NCBI GenBank assembly: GCA_965229605.1
Contig: OZ245892.1
Coordinates: 2,663,876-2,727,875, forward strand
Origin: G965229605 sp965229605
GTDB lineage: Bacteria > Pseudomonadota > Alphaproteobacteria > CBDDJK01
Length of the DNA stretch: 64,000 bases
Direction of reading: 5' to 3'
The translations under genes and the position numbers were made by a program. The first letter of the stretch is position 1. Every line of letters begins with the position of its first letter. The notes beneath the pieces were generated by a model, which searched no databases, was not told where the DNA came from, and was given only the letters and a program-made list of their open reading frames with translations. Shown here piece by piece: positions 1 to 8,489 of this stretch.

Positions 1-2
1 TA

Positions 3-800
3 TTTGGTGACCAGCCGTTCGCCGGTGGCGACCGGGATTGAGGTTGAGCGGGCGACCAGAGCCATTTCTTCTGGTTTTTCGGGGGGGACGGGTTCTTCAA
101 ACCAGAGCGGGTCTGCGGCTTCGAGTTTTTTGGCGAGTCGAATAGCCCCGGCTGGAGTCATCTGGCCATGGGTACCGAAGAGAAGGTCGGCGCGGATGCC
201 GACAGCTTCGCGCAGCCGGGAGACAAAAAGATGCGACCGTTCAAAGTCTTCAAGCGACAGCTGGCGCGGATCAAAGCGGGTATAGGGTCCGGCGGGGTCG
301 AATTTCACGGCGGTAAAACCTGCATTGACATAGGAAAGAGCGCGTTCAGCAGCCATATCGGGGTCGGCGTAAACCCGGGCGGTTTTTGCGTCTTCTTTAT
401 CGGGGTAGATATAGGTATAGGCCCGCAGTCTTTCGCGGACGGACCCGCCGAGCAGGTCATGGACGGGTTTTCCGCAGGCTTTGCCAATGATATCCCAGAG
501 GGCGGTTTCGATCCCGCTTAGAATAGAGACCAGGCTTGAGTCCGGGCGGGAGTTATAGCCTCTGGCATAGACCAGCCGCCAGATATCTTCGATTTTGAAG
601 GGGTCACGTCCGATCACCAGGCGTTGGAGGACATCTTCGACCATTGGTTTGACGGCAGAGGGGTGAAAGGGTGGCGAATAGACTTCCCCCAGCCCGGTTA
701 TGCCGCAAGCTGTGATCAGTTTGACAAAGATAAAATAGCGTCCGCCGAAGTGAGGGGGCGGGTTTCCAATGATAAAGCAGCGGGCATCCTGAATATGCAT
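3..800 (-). CDS. Mandelate racemase/muconate lactonizing enzyme family protein (partial, 3' end outside window)
   Basis: The first 266 codons are present and the gene runs off the left edge. Reading the minus strand gives an enolase-superfamily protein: an N-terminal capping domain with the motif HDLLGGSVRERLRAYTY at about residues 120-136, then the start of the barrel with KFDPAGPYTRF, FGTHGQMTPAGA and WFEEPVPPE. The last two carry probable metal-binding positions. Members act as acid-sugar dehydratases or epimerases, but the substrate cannot be read here. ATG at 800 lies one base beyond the TGA of the upstream MAF-family gene, so translation may be coupled, although the functions look unrelated. 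No shadow frame competes in quality. Family assignment is firm; substrate is unknown. Confidence 0.85.
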   Translation of the reverse strand, partial: MHIQDARCFIIGNPPPHFGGRYFIFVKLITACGITGLGEVYSPPFHPSAVKPMVEDVLQRLVIGRDPFKIEDIWRLVYARGYNSRPDSSLVSILSGIETALWDIIGKACGKPVHDLLGGSVRERLRAYTYIYPDKEDAKTARVYADPDMAAERALSYVNAGFTAVKFDPAGPYTRFDPRQLSLEDFERSHLFVSRLREAVGIRADLLFGTHGQMTPAGAIRLAKKLEAADPLWFEEPVPPEKPEEMALVARSTSIPVATGERLVTK

Positions 801-801
801 A

Positions 802-3036
802 TCAGATTTCTATTGTGGATGTTTGATTCATGGAGGAAGGCGGCAACGGGCGTGCGGTGGTATCGATATGGGGGGACAGGAAGGGGAATTTTCCATAGAC
901 ATCGGCCCGCAAGTCACAGACCTGCCGTTTTTCGATAGAGGTAAAGGCATCGGTTGTGATCTGGTGCATATCTTTTATTTCGTTGATAAAGAATTGTTTT
1001 ATCCATGGGAAGAAGTCGTTGAAGTCTGTTTCTGCCATGGTTCGGAAGTGGTGGTAGGCTGCGGAGACTTCGATAAAGAGGGTTCCGCGCAGGACTCTTC
1101 GGAAGCAATCGAGGTCTGCATCGCCCTGGTCTTCCATATATTCGCTATAGAGGTAGCTGACGAGGTCGGGGAATCGTTCACATTCGGCGAGTTTTTGGCA
1201 GTCGCTTTGGGTTTTTCGTTTAATTTTTCGCAGGAGTTGGCGGTAGGAATGGGTGAAATAGTCCCATCCGTCTTCGATATAGTCGAGTTCTTGATAGAGT
1301 TTTTTCAAGTCGGTTTGTTTGGGCGTATGGTCCCATTCGCTGACGGCGATTTTGAAGAGTTTAGGGATAAATTGTTCGATTCGGACACCATCGCTACAGT
1401 TGATAAAGGTTCGGTCGGGGTATCGTTCGGCGAGAGTTGCCTTGAACATGATGGCGATATCATAGACGGGGTTTCCGATGACCAGCCCGCCGAGGTTTCC
1501 GGGTCTTGCGTTTTTATTGGTTAGTTTTCGGCTGATTTTTTTGATATCTTCGGCGCGTTTTTCGGTATCGTAATAGAGCGAGTGGCGGGAGTGATGGGAC
1601 CCTGCGGCGCGGCTTCCCATATCGATTCCAAGCAGGTAGATATTGAGGAATCCCATGCCGATAGCAAAGCGCAGGCCGAGGTTACTGACCATTGGGCCGG
1701 AGTGATCGACGGTTCCCATGCCTTTTGATTTGAGCAGCACTTCGGTTGAGAGGAAATCGCGAAAGAACAGGATTCGTTTTTTGAAATAGCGTAAGGCCTT
1801 GTGGGTGACCGAGGCGGCGGCGAGCACCGGTATGTCGGAGACATCATATTCCCGGTTGATTTCCTGGGTATCCTGTTCCTGGTTCATGGTATTTTCGATA
1901 AGGACCTGGAAGTCGGGTTTGATATCGTTGCGCAGCAGGACTTTGAGCGCGCTTCCGCAGGCGATGATGATAGCGCGGTTCTGGATTTCTTTCAGGAGGT
2001 CGAGATTTTCATCGACGGAGGGGCCGGAGCCGACGACGATGACGGGGGTATTTTTTTCAAAGCGGGGTCTTCGGCTCCAGTAGTAGGCGGGATTGGTGAC
2101 GGCGAAATTTTGGAAACTATGGACGAGCATGACGATTTCGTCTTCGAAGAATCCCATGTTGGAGCCGATATAGGGGAAGTTATTGATCATATGGGCCTGG
2201 AGTTTCGCCAGCGAGGCCGAGGGATAATGTTTATAAATCAGGATTCCGTCGAGTTGCCCGATAGCGATATCGCGCAGGCGTTGATTGAGTCGGGATTCGA
2301 CGGCTTCGAGGTTGCTACAGATGATTTCCAGCCGCCCGCCCTGGTCTTCAAGTTGCTGGTTGATGGCGCCCCAATCGACGATAAACAGCGAGTAATAGAG
2401 AAAATCCTGCATGGTTTCGGTGATGACCAGGGTGCGGATTTTAAAGGCCTCGATCATTGGCTGGACGTGATAGCCAAGGCCGATTCCGTGGCAGACAAGA
2501 ATTTCATCATAAAATTCGCCGACTCGCCGTCCGGTGGCTTTTTTGCGGCGTTTGCCTTCGGCGAGGATGGAATCATAGCCCCGGTTGGAGCGCAGAGGAT
2601 CAGCCGTGGTGCCGCCCGCCTTGACATGCAGGCGGATGGGATCGTTGCGATAGGCCTTGATCTGTTTTTCAACCTCGTCCGGGGCATCTTGCTTGTAAAG
2701 CAGCCGGTCGCCGATATCGAGATTGACGATTTTAAGCTCGCTATAGGATTCCGGCTTTGGCCGGGGGTCTTCAAGCCCGTCTGGCCAGCTTTCACCCTCC
2801 ATCACCGGATAGGAAGCTGGCTGATATCCTTCGCGGAACTGATGGGCATAGACCCATTTTTTCTCTTCAAAAAAGGCGATATTGCGCTGAAAGAGGGTTT
2901 TGGGATTGTCTTCGGCCTCATCGCCGGATTTGCTGTCATCAAATTTAGTGTCCTGATCAGCAAGCCCTGTTTCACTGGACCCTATATCTGGCTCTATAGG
3001 AGAGGGTAAGGCATCATCCAGCAGATTATCGTTCAT
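802..3036 (-). CDS. Motility-associated factor (MAF/DUF115) glycosyltransferase-like protein
   Basis: This 744-residue protein has the DUF115/6-hydroxymethylpterin-pyrophosphokinase-MptE-like core. The nucleotide-binding motif VIVVGSGPSVDENLDLL is at about residues 330-346, and GPMVSNLGLRFAIGMGF with LLGIDMGSRAAGSHHSRHS is near 440-475. MAF proteins in Campylobacter, Clostridium and Aeromonas are linked to nonulosonic-acid modification of flagellin, so surface or flagellar glycosylation is the likely role. No flagellar genes are nearby to confirm it. The first 60 residues are acidic and low in complexity. There is no good Shine-Dalgarno before the ATG at 3036. It is followed almost directly by the racemase-family gene. 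Confidence 0.8.
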   Translation of the reverse strand: MNDNLLDDALPSPIEPDIGSSETGLADQDTKFDDSKSGDEAEDNPKTLFQRNIAFFEEKKWVYAHQFREGYQPASYPVMEGESWPDGLEDPRPKPESYSELKIVNLDIGDRLLYKQDAPDEVEKQIKAYRNDPIRLHVKAGGTTADPLRSNRGYDSILAEGKRRKKATGRRVGEFYDEILVCHGIGLGYHVQPMIEAFKIRTLVITETMQDFLYYSLFIVDWGAINQQLEDQGGRLEIICSNLEAVESRLNQRLRDIAIGQLDGILIYKHYPSASLAKLQAHMINNFPYIGSNMGFFEDEIVMLVHSFQNFAVTNPAYYWSRRPRFEKNTPVIVVGSGPSVDENLDLLKEIQNRAIIIACGSALKVLLRNDIKPDFQVLIENTMNQEQDTQEINREYDVSDIPVLAAASVTHKALRYFKKRILFFRDFLSTEVLLKSKGMGTVDHSGPMVSNLGLRFAIGMGFLNIYLLGIDMGSRAAGSHHSRHSLYYDTEKRAEDIKKISRKLTNKNARPGNLGGLVIGNPVYDIAIMFKATLAERYPDRTFINCSDGVRIEQFIPKLFKIAVSEWDHTPKQTDLKKLYQELDYIEDGWDYFTHSYRQLLRKIKRKTQSDCQKLAECERFPDLVSYLYSEYMEDQGDADLDCFRRVLRGTLFIEVSAAYHHFRTMAETDFNDFFPWIKQFFINEIKDMHQITTDAFTSIEKRQVCDLRADVYGKFPFLSPHIDTTARPLPPSSMNQTSTIEI

Positions 3037-3057
3037 TTTGGTGTTTTAACCGATCAA

Positions 3058-4248
3058 TTAACCTACTTGCGCGTCTTCAAGCATATCAGAACTTTCTTCT
3101 GGCCCCGTTGCTGCTTTGTCATTTTTCTCTTTCATATTGGGCTTCTCTTTCATATTGGGCATATTCTCGGGCCAATAGAAACAAGCCGGACTGTTGCAGC
3201 CCTGATTAAACGCACTCAGCAAGTCAACCGACCCCTTGATCACCTTGCTTTTCTTAAAATGTTTCTGCCGCAACCGGTCAAGGAACTCAAAAATATAGGT
3301 GCGCTGCGTTTCAGGGTCCAGCGGGCCAGACCGCTTGTTGCCAACCGAAAGCGCATCCATAAAACAGGGGAAAAATTCTTTCGGAAATCCAGCCTTTTGA
3401 TAGACCATTTTCAGACCATTTTTCTCATTCGCCAATAACTGTTCAATATTGTCAGGCGGCAACAGACTATAGATGGCAAAAAGCTGTATCATCATATTTT
3501 TGTCGCCGATAATCGCCGCCCGCAAAATCTGCTCGGCTGGCAGCTTGCCCCGACGCAAGGCCCGCCACAAATCCTGGTCAACCTGATCAGGCATCGGCGG
3601 GGCCGGGCCTTTACGCGCATAGGCCATGGAATGGGCAAAAGTCTCATCCTCGGCCTCGCGCCGAAGGATAGCCTCATTGAAAGCACGCTCAAAACGAAAA
3701 CGCGCCCCCGCAATCACCATATGGCGAATGGTCAGCCGCGCCGTTTCATTCTCAACCAGACTGGTCACGGCTTCAACCTCGGCCTCGGTCACCATATAAA
3801 GCAAAAGCTCCCGCGACGGATTCACCCGTTCACTCAAGGCAAAACGACGCTCAGGCCCGCCATGAATGCCAATGCCTATCAGCTCCCGGTCCGTAAAATC
3901 TCTATAAGTCCGTACAATCGGACCAAATATATCAGGGTCCGGCATCATCAAAAGCTTGACCGCAAAATCCTTCGGCAAGCCAGGATAGCTCGCCAGATAG
4001 CAAAAAACCCGCTTGGCCTCTTCACTTTGCGGCTTGTCGCTTTCTTCCTTTTCAGCCATCTCGAAAAGAAGCGTGACAACAGCTGTCTGTTCTTTCTCTT
4101 CAATCTCCGGGTCACCCAGAAGCGCAAGAAGCGCATCAATGATCGCCGTCTTTTCCTCCGCTTTCTGGCTGGCGTCCTTCGTCCCCTTCTGTCCACCGGA
4201 CGTGTTAAGGGCAGTCACAAGCGGTTTCAGCTTTTTTTGAATGCTCAT
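3058..4248 (-). CDS. DUF2336-like protein
   Basis: A 396-residue soluble, helical, charged protein. The segment YLASYPGLPKDFAVKLLMMP followed by DIFGPIVRTYRDFTDRELIGIG resembles the HEAT-like helices of DUF2336, a family common in alphaproteobacteria and of unknown function. I chose ATG 4248 over an upstream alternative at 4293 because GAGGG sits about seven bases before it and because it follows the coq9 TAG by a single base, suggesting coupling. Near the C terminus there is a short internal duplication (NMKEKPNMKEK). No signal peptide or membrane segment is visible. Confidence 0.65.
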   Translation of the reverse strand: MSIQKKLKPLVTALNTSGGQKGTKDASQKAEEKTAIIDALLALLGDPEIEEKEQTAVVTLLFEMAEKEESDKPQSEEAKRVFCYLASYPGLPKDFAVKLLMMPDPDIFGPIVRTYRDFTDRELIGIGIHGGPERRFALSERVNPSRELLLYMVTEAEVEAVTSLVENETARLTIRHMVIAGARFRFERAFNEAILRREAEDETFAHSMAYARKGPAPPMPDQVDQDLWRALRRGKLPAEQILRAAIIGDKNMMIQLFAIYSLLPPDNIEQLLANEKNGLKMVYQKAGFPKEFFPCFMDALSVGNKRSGPLDPETQRTYIFEFLDRLRQKHFKKSKVIKGSVDLLSAFNQGCNSPACFYWPENMPNMKEKPNMKEKNDKAATGPEESSDMLEDAQVG

Positions 4249-4249
4249 C

Positions 4250-4942
4250 CTAAAACCCTCGCATTTTAAGATCAGGCCGCCGAGAAAAACCAAATTTAGG
4301 CGGCAGATGTCCTTTAAACATAGACAGAGTCCCCTTTTCCTGCAACCAGCCTTTTACAGCCGATTTGAAGCGCGGGATTTTGGCAGTATCCGCAAAACGG
4401 CGGCGCAAAAAGCTGCCGGTTTGCGAAAGATCAGGAGTCTCGTCTTGTAAAAAAACCGGAAAACCTGCCAGAAGGATTGAGGCCAGAATCCCCCGCTTGG
4501 AATAATAATTCCAGTCAAGGGAATTATCGCCGACCCCTTTCCACAAAAGATCAGCCGTCTGCCAGGCCATTTGGGGCCCAAGCGCGCTATAAGGCGGCAG
4601 GCTTAAAAGCGCAGCCGCCCGATGCAGGGCGGGCCGGTAAGGGGCCTCTTCCTGATAACGCGCCATCAGGGCTTGAAAGAGTTTTTCGCTGCTCCGTAGC
4701 TCCGAATTATTGTTTTCTGAATTATTGGCAATTTCATGCAGGTTGGCCCGCATTTTCGCATCTTGCCAGCGGGCGTAATGACGCAATAAATCCTCCGGCA
4801 GTTTCGGGAAATAAAAACAGGCCGTCTCCGGGTCCACCCCGATATCCTGCGCCCCGGCCATCAATGCCTCCGCGCTCCAGCCATCAAACGGAATATGCGG
4901 CAAAGCCGCTTGAATTAGCTGATTTTTAAGACCATCTTCCAT
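4250..4942 (-). CDS. coq9: COQ9-family ubiquinone biosynthesis protein
   Basis: This 230-residue protein begins with a TetR-like helical segment (LIQAALPHIPFDGWSAEALM) followed by DIGVDPETACFYFPKLPEDLLRHY, the signature opening of COQ9. The C-terminal half contains TADLLWKGVGDNSLDWNYYSKRGILA, typical of the lipid-binding COQ9 fold. In eukaryotes COQ9 binds isoprenoid lipids and presents ubiquinone intermediates to COQ7; a similar role is likely here. The gene lies between cimA and the DUF2336-like gene, on the same strand with very short spacers (15 and 1 bases), so the three are probably co-transcribed. Confidence 0.85.
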   Translation of the reverse strand: MEDGLKNQLIQAALPHIPFDGWSAEALMAGAQDIGVDPETACFYFPKLPEDLLRHYARWQDAKMRANLHEIANNSENNNSELRSSEKLFQALMARYQEEAPYRPALHRAAALLSLPPYSALGPQMAWQTADLLWKGVGDNSLDWNYYSKRGILASILLAGFPVFLQDETPDLSQTGSFLRRRFADTAKIPRFKSAVKGWLQEKGTLSMFKGHLPPKFGFSRRPDLKMRGF

Positions 4943-4957
4943 TTTTCCAAACGCTTG

Positions 4958-6589
4958 TTATTGCGCCAGTTTCACAGAACCAGACCGCGCCTTGCCACTT
5001 TGCTGACCCGTATCCTGGGCCAGATAATAGGTAATCGCATCACTCAAAGCCTGAACCGAGGCACTGATAATATTACTCGAAACCCCCAACGTCTGCCAGC
5101 GATGCGACCCATCATCCGCACTCTCGATAATAACACGAGTCACCGCCTCCGTCCCGCTATGACCCGGACCCGGCATCAAAATCCGAACCTTGTAATCCTC
5201 AAGCTGCATCTGCTCCAAAACCGGATAATGCGGAACCAAAGCCTGGCGAATCGCCTTGTCCATCGCATTCACAGGACCATTCCCAACCGCAACATGAAGA
5301 ACATCCTGCCCGTTCACAGATAACCATACCGTCGCCTCCGACTCATTGATCTCTCTATTCGCCGCGTTAATCCGACGCTCGTCAATCACCCGAAAACGCG
5401 TAATCTTGAAAAAATCAAAAACCTCCCCAGCCTCACGCCGAGCCAAAAGCTCAAAACTCGCATCCGCCCCGTCATAAGCATAGCCCTGACTCTCAAGCTC
5501 TTTGATCTCGCCAAGCAAACGGTCAACCCGCGCCTTGTCCATCTTGATCCCGGCCTCCGACAAACGGGAAACCAGATTGGACCGACCCGACTGGTTCGAC
5601 ACAACAATATGACGCTTGTTGCCAACACTCGCTGGGTCAATATGCTCATAGGTCTCAGGCTTTTTAATCACGGCCGACGCATGAAGCCCCCCCTTATGCG
5701 CAAAAGCCGAATGACCAACCCACGGCTGATAGGGATTGGGCGCCCGGTTCAACCGCTCGTCCAGCAACCGGGAAAGCGGCGTCAGCCGGGAAAGCGCGCC
5801 GTGCTTCACCCCGCAATCAAACCCCAGCTTCAGACTTAAATCCGCAATCAGCGAAATAATATTGGCATTGCCGCAACGCTCGCCTAGCCCGTTGATCGTG
5901 CCTTGAACCATCCGCGCCCCGGCCTCAACCGCCGCCAGCGAATTGGCAACCGCGCAATCCGTGTCATTATGGGTGTGAATCCCGACATGACTCCCCGGAA
6001 TATGCTGGCAGACTTCTTTCGTGATTTTATGGACCTCGCCCGGAAGAGTGCCGCCGTTGGTGTCGCACAAGACAATCCAGCGCGCCCCGGCCTTATAGGC
6101 ACTTTGCAAACAGTCCAGCGCATAGGCAGGATTTTGCTTATAGCCATCAAAAAAATGCTCGGCATCATAAATCGGCTCTTTTTGTGCCGAGGCAAGATGC
6201 GCAATCGACTCCCCGATCATGGCAAGATTTTCAGACGGATCAAGGCCAAGCGCAGTCTCCACCTGAAATGCCGAGGCTTTGCCGACCAGCGTCACCACCG
6301 GGGCCACCGAATTGACCAGAGCCGCCAGCCCCGGGTCATTCTGGGCCGAACGCCCGGGACGTCTTGTCATGCCAAAAGCCGTAAAACGGGCGCGGGCAAA
6401 TCCCGGCTTCGTCTGAAAGAACTGGTCATCAACCGGATTGGCCCCGGGCCAGCCGCCTTCGATATAGTCAATCCCCAGCTCATCCAGGGCCAGGGCAATG
6501 GCGCGTTTGTCGGCCAAGGAAAAATCAACGCCTTCGGTCTGCGCGCCATCGCGCAGCGTGGTATCAAACAGAAAAACCCGATTACTCAT
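4958..6589 (-). CDS. cimA: (R)-citramalate synthase
   Basis: This 543-residue protein opens with FLFDTTLRDGAQTEGVDFS, the HMGL-like TIM-barrel start of the citramalate/isopropylmalate synthases. It continues with metal-ligand region VGIHTHNDTDCAVANSLAAVEAGA and GTINGLGERCGNANI. The C-terminal 130 residues form the LeuA-type dimer regulatory domain. The length and the TEGVDFS wording match CimA rather than LeuA. The enzyme condenses pyruvate and acetyl-CoA to (R)-citramalate, giving a threonine-independent route to 2-oxobutyrate and isoleucine. That fits the acetolactate synthase gene about 2 kb away, though that gene is on the other strand. Confidence 0.93.
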   Translation of the reverse strand: MSNRVFLFDTTLRDGAQTEGVDFSLADKRAIALALDELGIDYIEGGWPGANPVDDQFFQTKPGFARARFTAFGMTRRPGRSAQNDPGLAALVNSVAPVVTLVGKASAFQVETALGLDPSENLAMIGESIAHLASAQKEPIYDAEHFFDGYKQNPAYALDCLQSAYKAGARWIVLCDTNGGTLPGEVHKITKEVCQHIPGSHVGIHTHNDTDCAVANSLAAVEAGARMVQGTINGLGERCGNANIISLIADLSLKLGFDCGVKHGALSRLTPLSRLLDERLNRAPNPYQPWVGHSAFAHKGGLHASAVIKKPETYEHIDPASVGNKRHIVVSNQSGRSNLVSRLSEAGIKMDKARVDRLLGEIKELESQGYAYDGADASFELLARREAGEVFDFFKITRFRVIDERRINAANREINESEATVWLSVNGQDVLHVAVGNGPVNAMDKAIRQALVPHYPVLEQMQLEDYKVRILMPGPGHSGTEAVTRVIIESADDGSHRWQTLGVSSNIISASVQALSDAITYYLAQDTGQQSGKARSGSVKLAQ

Positions 6590-6676
6590 TATGCTTCACC
6601 TGAATAATGAAGGGAATAAGGCTATATAAAGGGTAAAGCATATTTCGTTCCAGCCGCCCTGTTCAGAGGAGACAAT

Positions 6677-6913
6677 CTAGTCAACAAGCGGTTCGGTCTG
6701 GACAGCCAGCGCATGGAGTTCATTGCCCATCCGCCCTTTAAGGGCTTTATAGACCAACTGGTGCTGGGCCACCCGGTTGAGACCAACGAACTCTTTGGAG
6801 CGCACATGAATGGCATAATGATCACCGTCGCCGCGCAAATCGTCGATAGTGACTTCGGCATCAGGCATGCTTGCCTTGATCAGCGTCATGATTTCGGATT
6901 CACGCATCGGCAT
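6677..6913 (-). CDS. BolA/IbaG family protein
   Basis: A complete 78-residue BolA-like protein. The class II KH-like fold is recognisable in AEVTIDDLRGDGDHYAIHVRS and the invariant FVGLNRVAQHQLVYKALKG with the His of the Fe-S ligating loop, followed by HALAVQT. BolA-like proteins pair with monothiol glutaredoxins to hold or transfer [2Fe-2S] clusters. No glutaredoxin gene is adjacent in this window. AAGGGAG precedes the ATG at 6913. The in-frame ATG two codons later is an equally possible start. Confidence 0.9.
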   Translation of the reverse strand: MPMRESEIMTLIKASMPDAEVTIDDLRGDGDHYAIHVRSKEFVGLNRVAQHQLVYKALKGRMGNELHALAVQTEPLVD

Positions 6914-7024
6914 CGGCTTCTCCCTTATGGCTGGACATAAATGTACGAAACAGGACCGATTTTTGACGCTTTATCAGGGCTACGTCAAGCCTTGTCGTTA
7001 GGGAGGGCGGTTAGGGAGCAACAG

Positions 7025-7726
7025 TTACCAGCTAAGCCATTTTCGCCCGGCCATATAGCCCAGAAGCGCAGAAATTCCCATGGCAAGGCCAAACCAGCTG
7101 ATCACATAAAGCGGGGAATCATTGGGGCAATGGAGGGTATAGATTGTTGCGCTGATGGCGGCTGCGATGAGTCCAAGGCTCATACCGGCGCGTCCGGGAT
7201 ACATTGGCGCGCCCTGACGGGCCTGGAGAAAAAGCGGAAAGGCAATCGGCGCGGCCATCAGGGGGATAGCGGTGATACAAACCAGCGCATCTTCACCAAT
7301 CCAGGCGGCCAAGAAGGAGGTCAGGAAGGATGACTGGCTGACTCGCCAGATTTCGAGGCCGAGAATAAGCAGGAGTGCGGCCGCGATGGCTGCGAGAATC
7401 CATTGCATATAGACACGCGGGATCAGTACGGGCGGGGTAAAAAGGCTGATGGTCTGGCGCATATGGAGCAGCGCATAAAGCCCGGCAGAAAAGATAAAGG
7501 CCAGTTTAAACGGGACATAGGGGGCGGACAGCTGGTCCAGAAAGCCGGGACGAACGCCCAATATAGCCACAAGCAGAAGCAGACAAGCCACAGTCGCCAG
7601 CGTTGCCCGGCCCAGATTATAGCGTAATCCGTGCGGGTTTGGCGGGGCAGGCAGCGGGGTTGCGGATAATCTTTGAATCAGCTGCTGGTGATCATAAGAA
7701 AGGTCTTCCATGTTTTGATCAGTCAT
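7025..7726 (-). CDS. nrsF: NrsF-type (DUF1109) membrane anti-sigma factor
   Basis: A 233-residue protein with six predicted membrane segments after a short cytoplasmic N terminus. The family hallmark near the C terminus is LHCPNDSPLYVISW, and a second conserved-position cysteine is in EDALVCITAIPL. In Caulobacter crescentus NrsF holds the ECF sigma factor SigF at the membrane and two such cysteines are needed for release under heavy-metal stress. Here the gene overlaps the 3' end of an ECF sigma gene by four bases (ATGA), the standard arrangement for a sigma/anti-sigma pair. Target genes are not evident in the window. Confidence 0.87.
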   Translation of the reverse strand: MTDQNMEDLSYDHQQLIQRLSATPLPAPPNPHGLRYNLGRATLATVACLLLLVAILGVRPGFLDQLSAPYVPFKLAFIFSAGLYALLHMRQTISLFTPPVLIPRVYMQWILAAIAAALLLILGLEIWRVSQSSFLTSFLAAWIGEDALVCITAIPLMAAPIAFPLFLQARQGAPMYPGRAGMSLGLIAAAISATIYTLHCPNDSPLYVISWFGLAMGISALLGYMAGRKWLSW

Positions 7727-8364
7727 TTTTCGGATTCCTTCGATTCTTCTTGAGCCACCATCCGGGTCAGTTTCTGTATGCCCCGATGCAGACTAACCCG
7801 CAGGTTGCCCGGGCTGATCCCCATCTGTTCGGCGGCCTGGTCATGGTCAAGATGGCCAAGCACAACCGCACTCAAGGCCTCTTTTGAACGTCCATCCAGA
7901 CGATTGATCATGGTGCGGGCATCACGGCGAACCGTCGGATCAGGGTCTTCAACCCCGACAGCCGCCGCCAGTTCTTCCGGCACAAAAAGCCGATGCCGCC
8001 CCTGCCTGCGGAAATGATCCACAATCTTGTAGCGCGTAATCGCTGCAAGCCACGGCGTAATCGGCAGTTCCTGACGCCAGGTATGGTGCTTTTGATGAAC
8101 CGCGATCATAACCTCTTGCACAATATCGTCACGCGCAGAATCCTCTCCCCCCAGACGGCGGGTGACCCACTTTTGCAAAATAGGCAGCAGCATCTCCAGA
8201 AATTTTTGCAACGCCTGTTGGTCTCCTTGCTGTGCCTTGATCAAATAACCCGCCAAGGCTGCTTCGCGTAATCTATTCTTTTCCTGCACAGGACTCTCGG
8301 CCTGAACAGGTTGCTCGGGCCTCGGTCCTTCTTCAGATATCTGTGAATGGTTTTCGCGCTGCAT
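7723..8364 (-). CDS. ECF-family RNA polymerase sigma factor (SigF/ECF16-like)
   Basis: Region 2 is seen in DDIVQEVMIAVHQKHHTW and ITPWLAAITRYKIVDHFRRQG. Region 4 contains VVLGHLDHDQAAEQMGISPGNLRVSLHRG, a helix-turn-helix for -35 recognition. The four-base overlap with the downstream nrsF gene assigns it to the SigF/NrsF class. I favour ATG 8364 (213 residues) because the longer frame begins with TTG at 8382; neither has a strong ribosome site. The first 45 residues are charged and poorly conserved. Autoregulation is usual in this class, so a promoter is expected in the 125-base gap shared with the divergent ilvB gene, but I could not define it. Confidence 0.88.
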   Translation of the reverse strand: MQRENHSQISEEGPRPEQPVQAESPVQEKNRLREAALAGYLIKAQQGDQQALQKFLEMLLPILQKWVTRRLGGEDSARDDIVQEVMIAVHQKHHTWRQELPITPWLAAITRYKIVDHFRRQGRHRLFVPEELAAAVGVEDPDPTVRRDARTMINRLDGRSKEALSAVVLGHLDHDQAAEQMGISPGNLRVSLHRGIQKLTRMVAQEESKESEK

Positions 8365-8489
8365 GGAAGGTTTGTTACACAACAGGGCAAAGTATGTCCA
8401 TTATCTTGTTTCCATATCGTGTTGTCTGATCTTGCCCGCCTGTGATATACGCAGCTTTAAAGATTTTGCCGATTACTGGAGCAGGCAGC

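Noticed and set aside
1801..3009. A 402-codon plus-strand open frame opposite the MAF-family gene
   Set aside because: It is an antisense shadow: the protein is low in complexity with no motif, while the minus strand encodes a clear family member.
4477..4929. A 150-codon plus-strand frame opposite coq9
   Set aside because: No family resemblance; the minus strand carries the conserved COQ9 protein.
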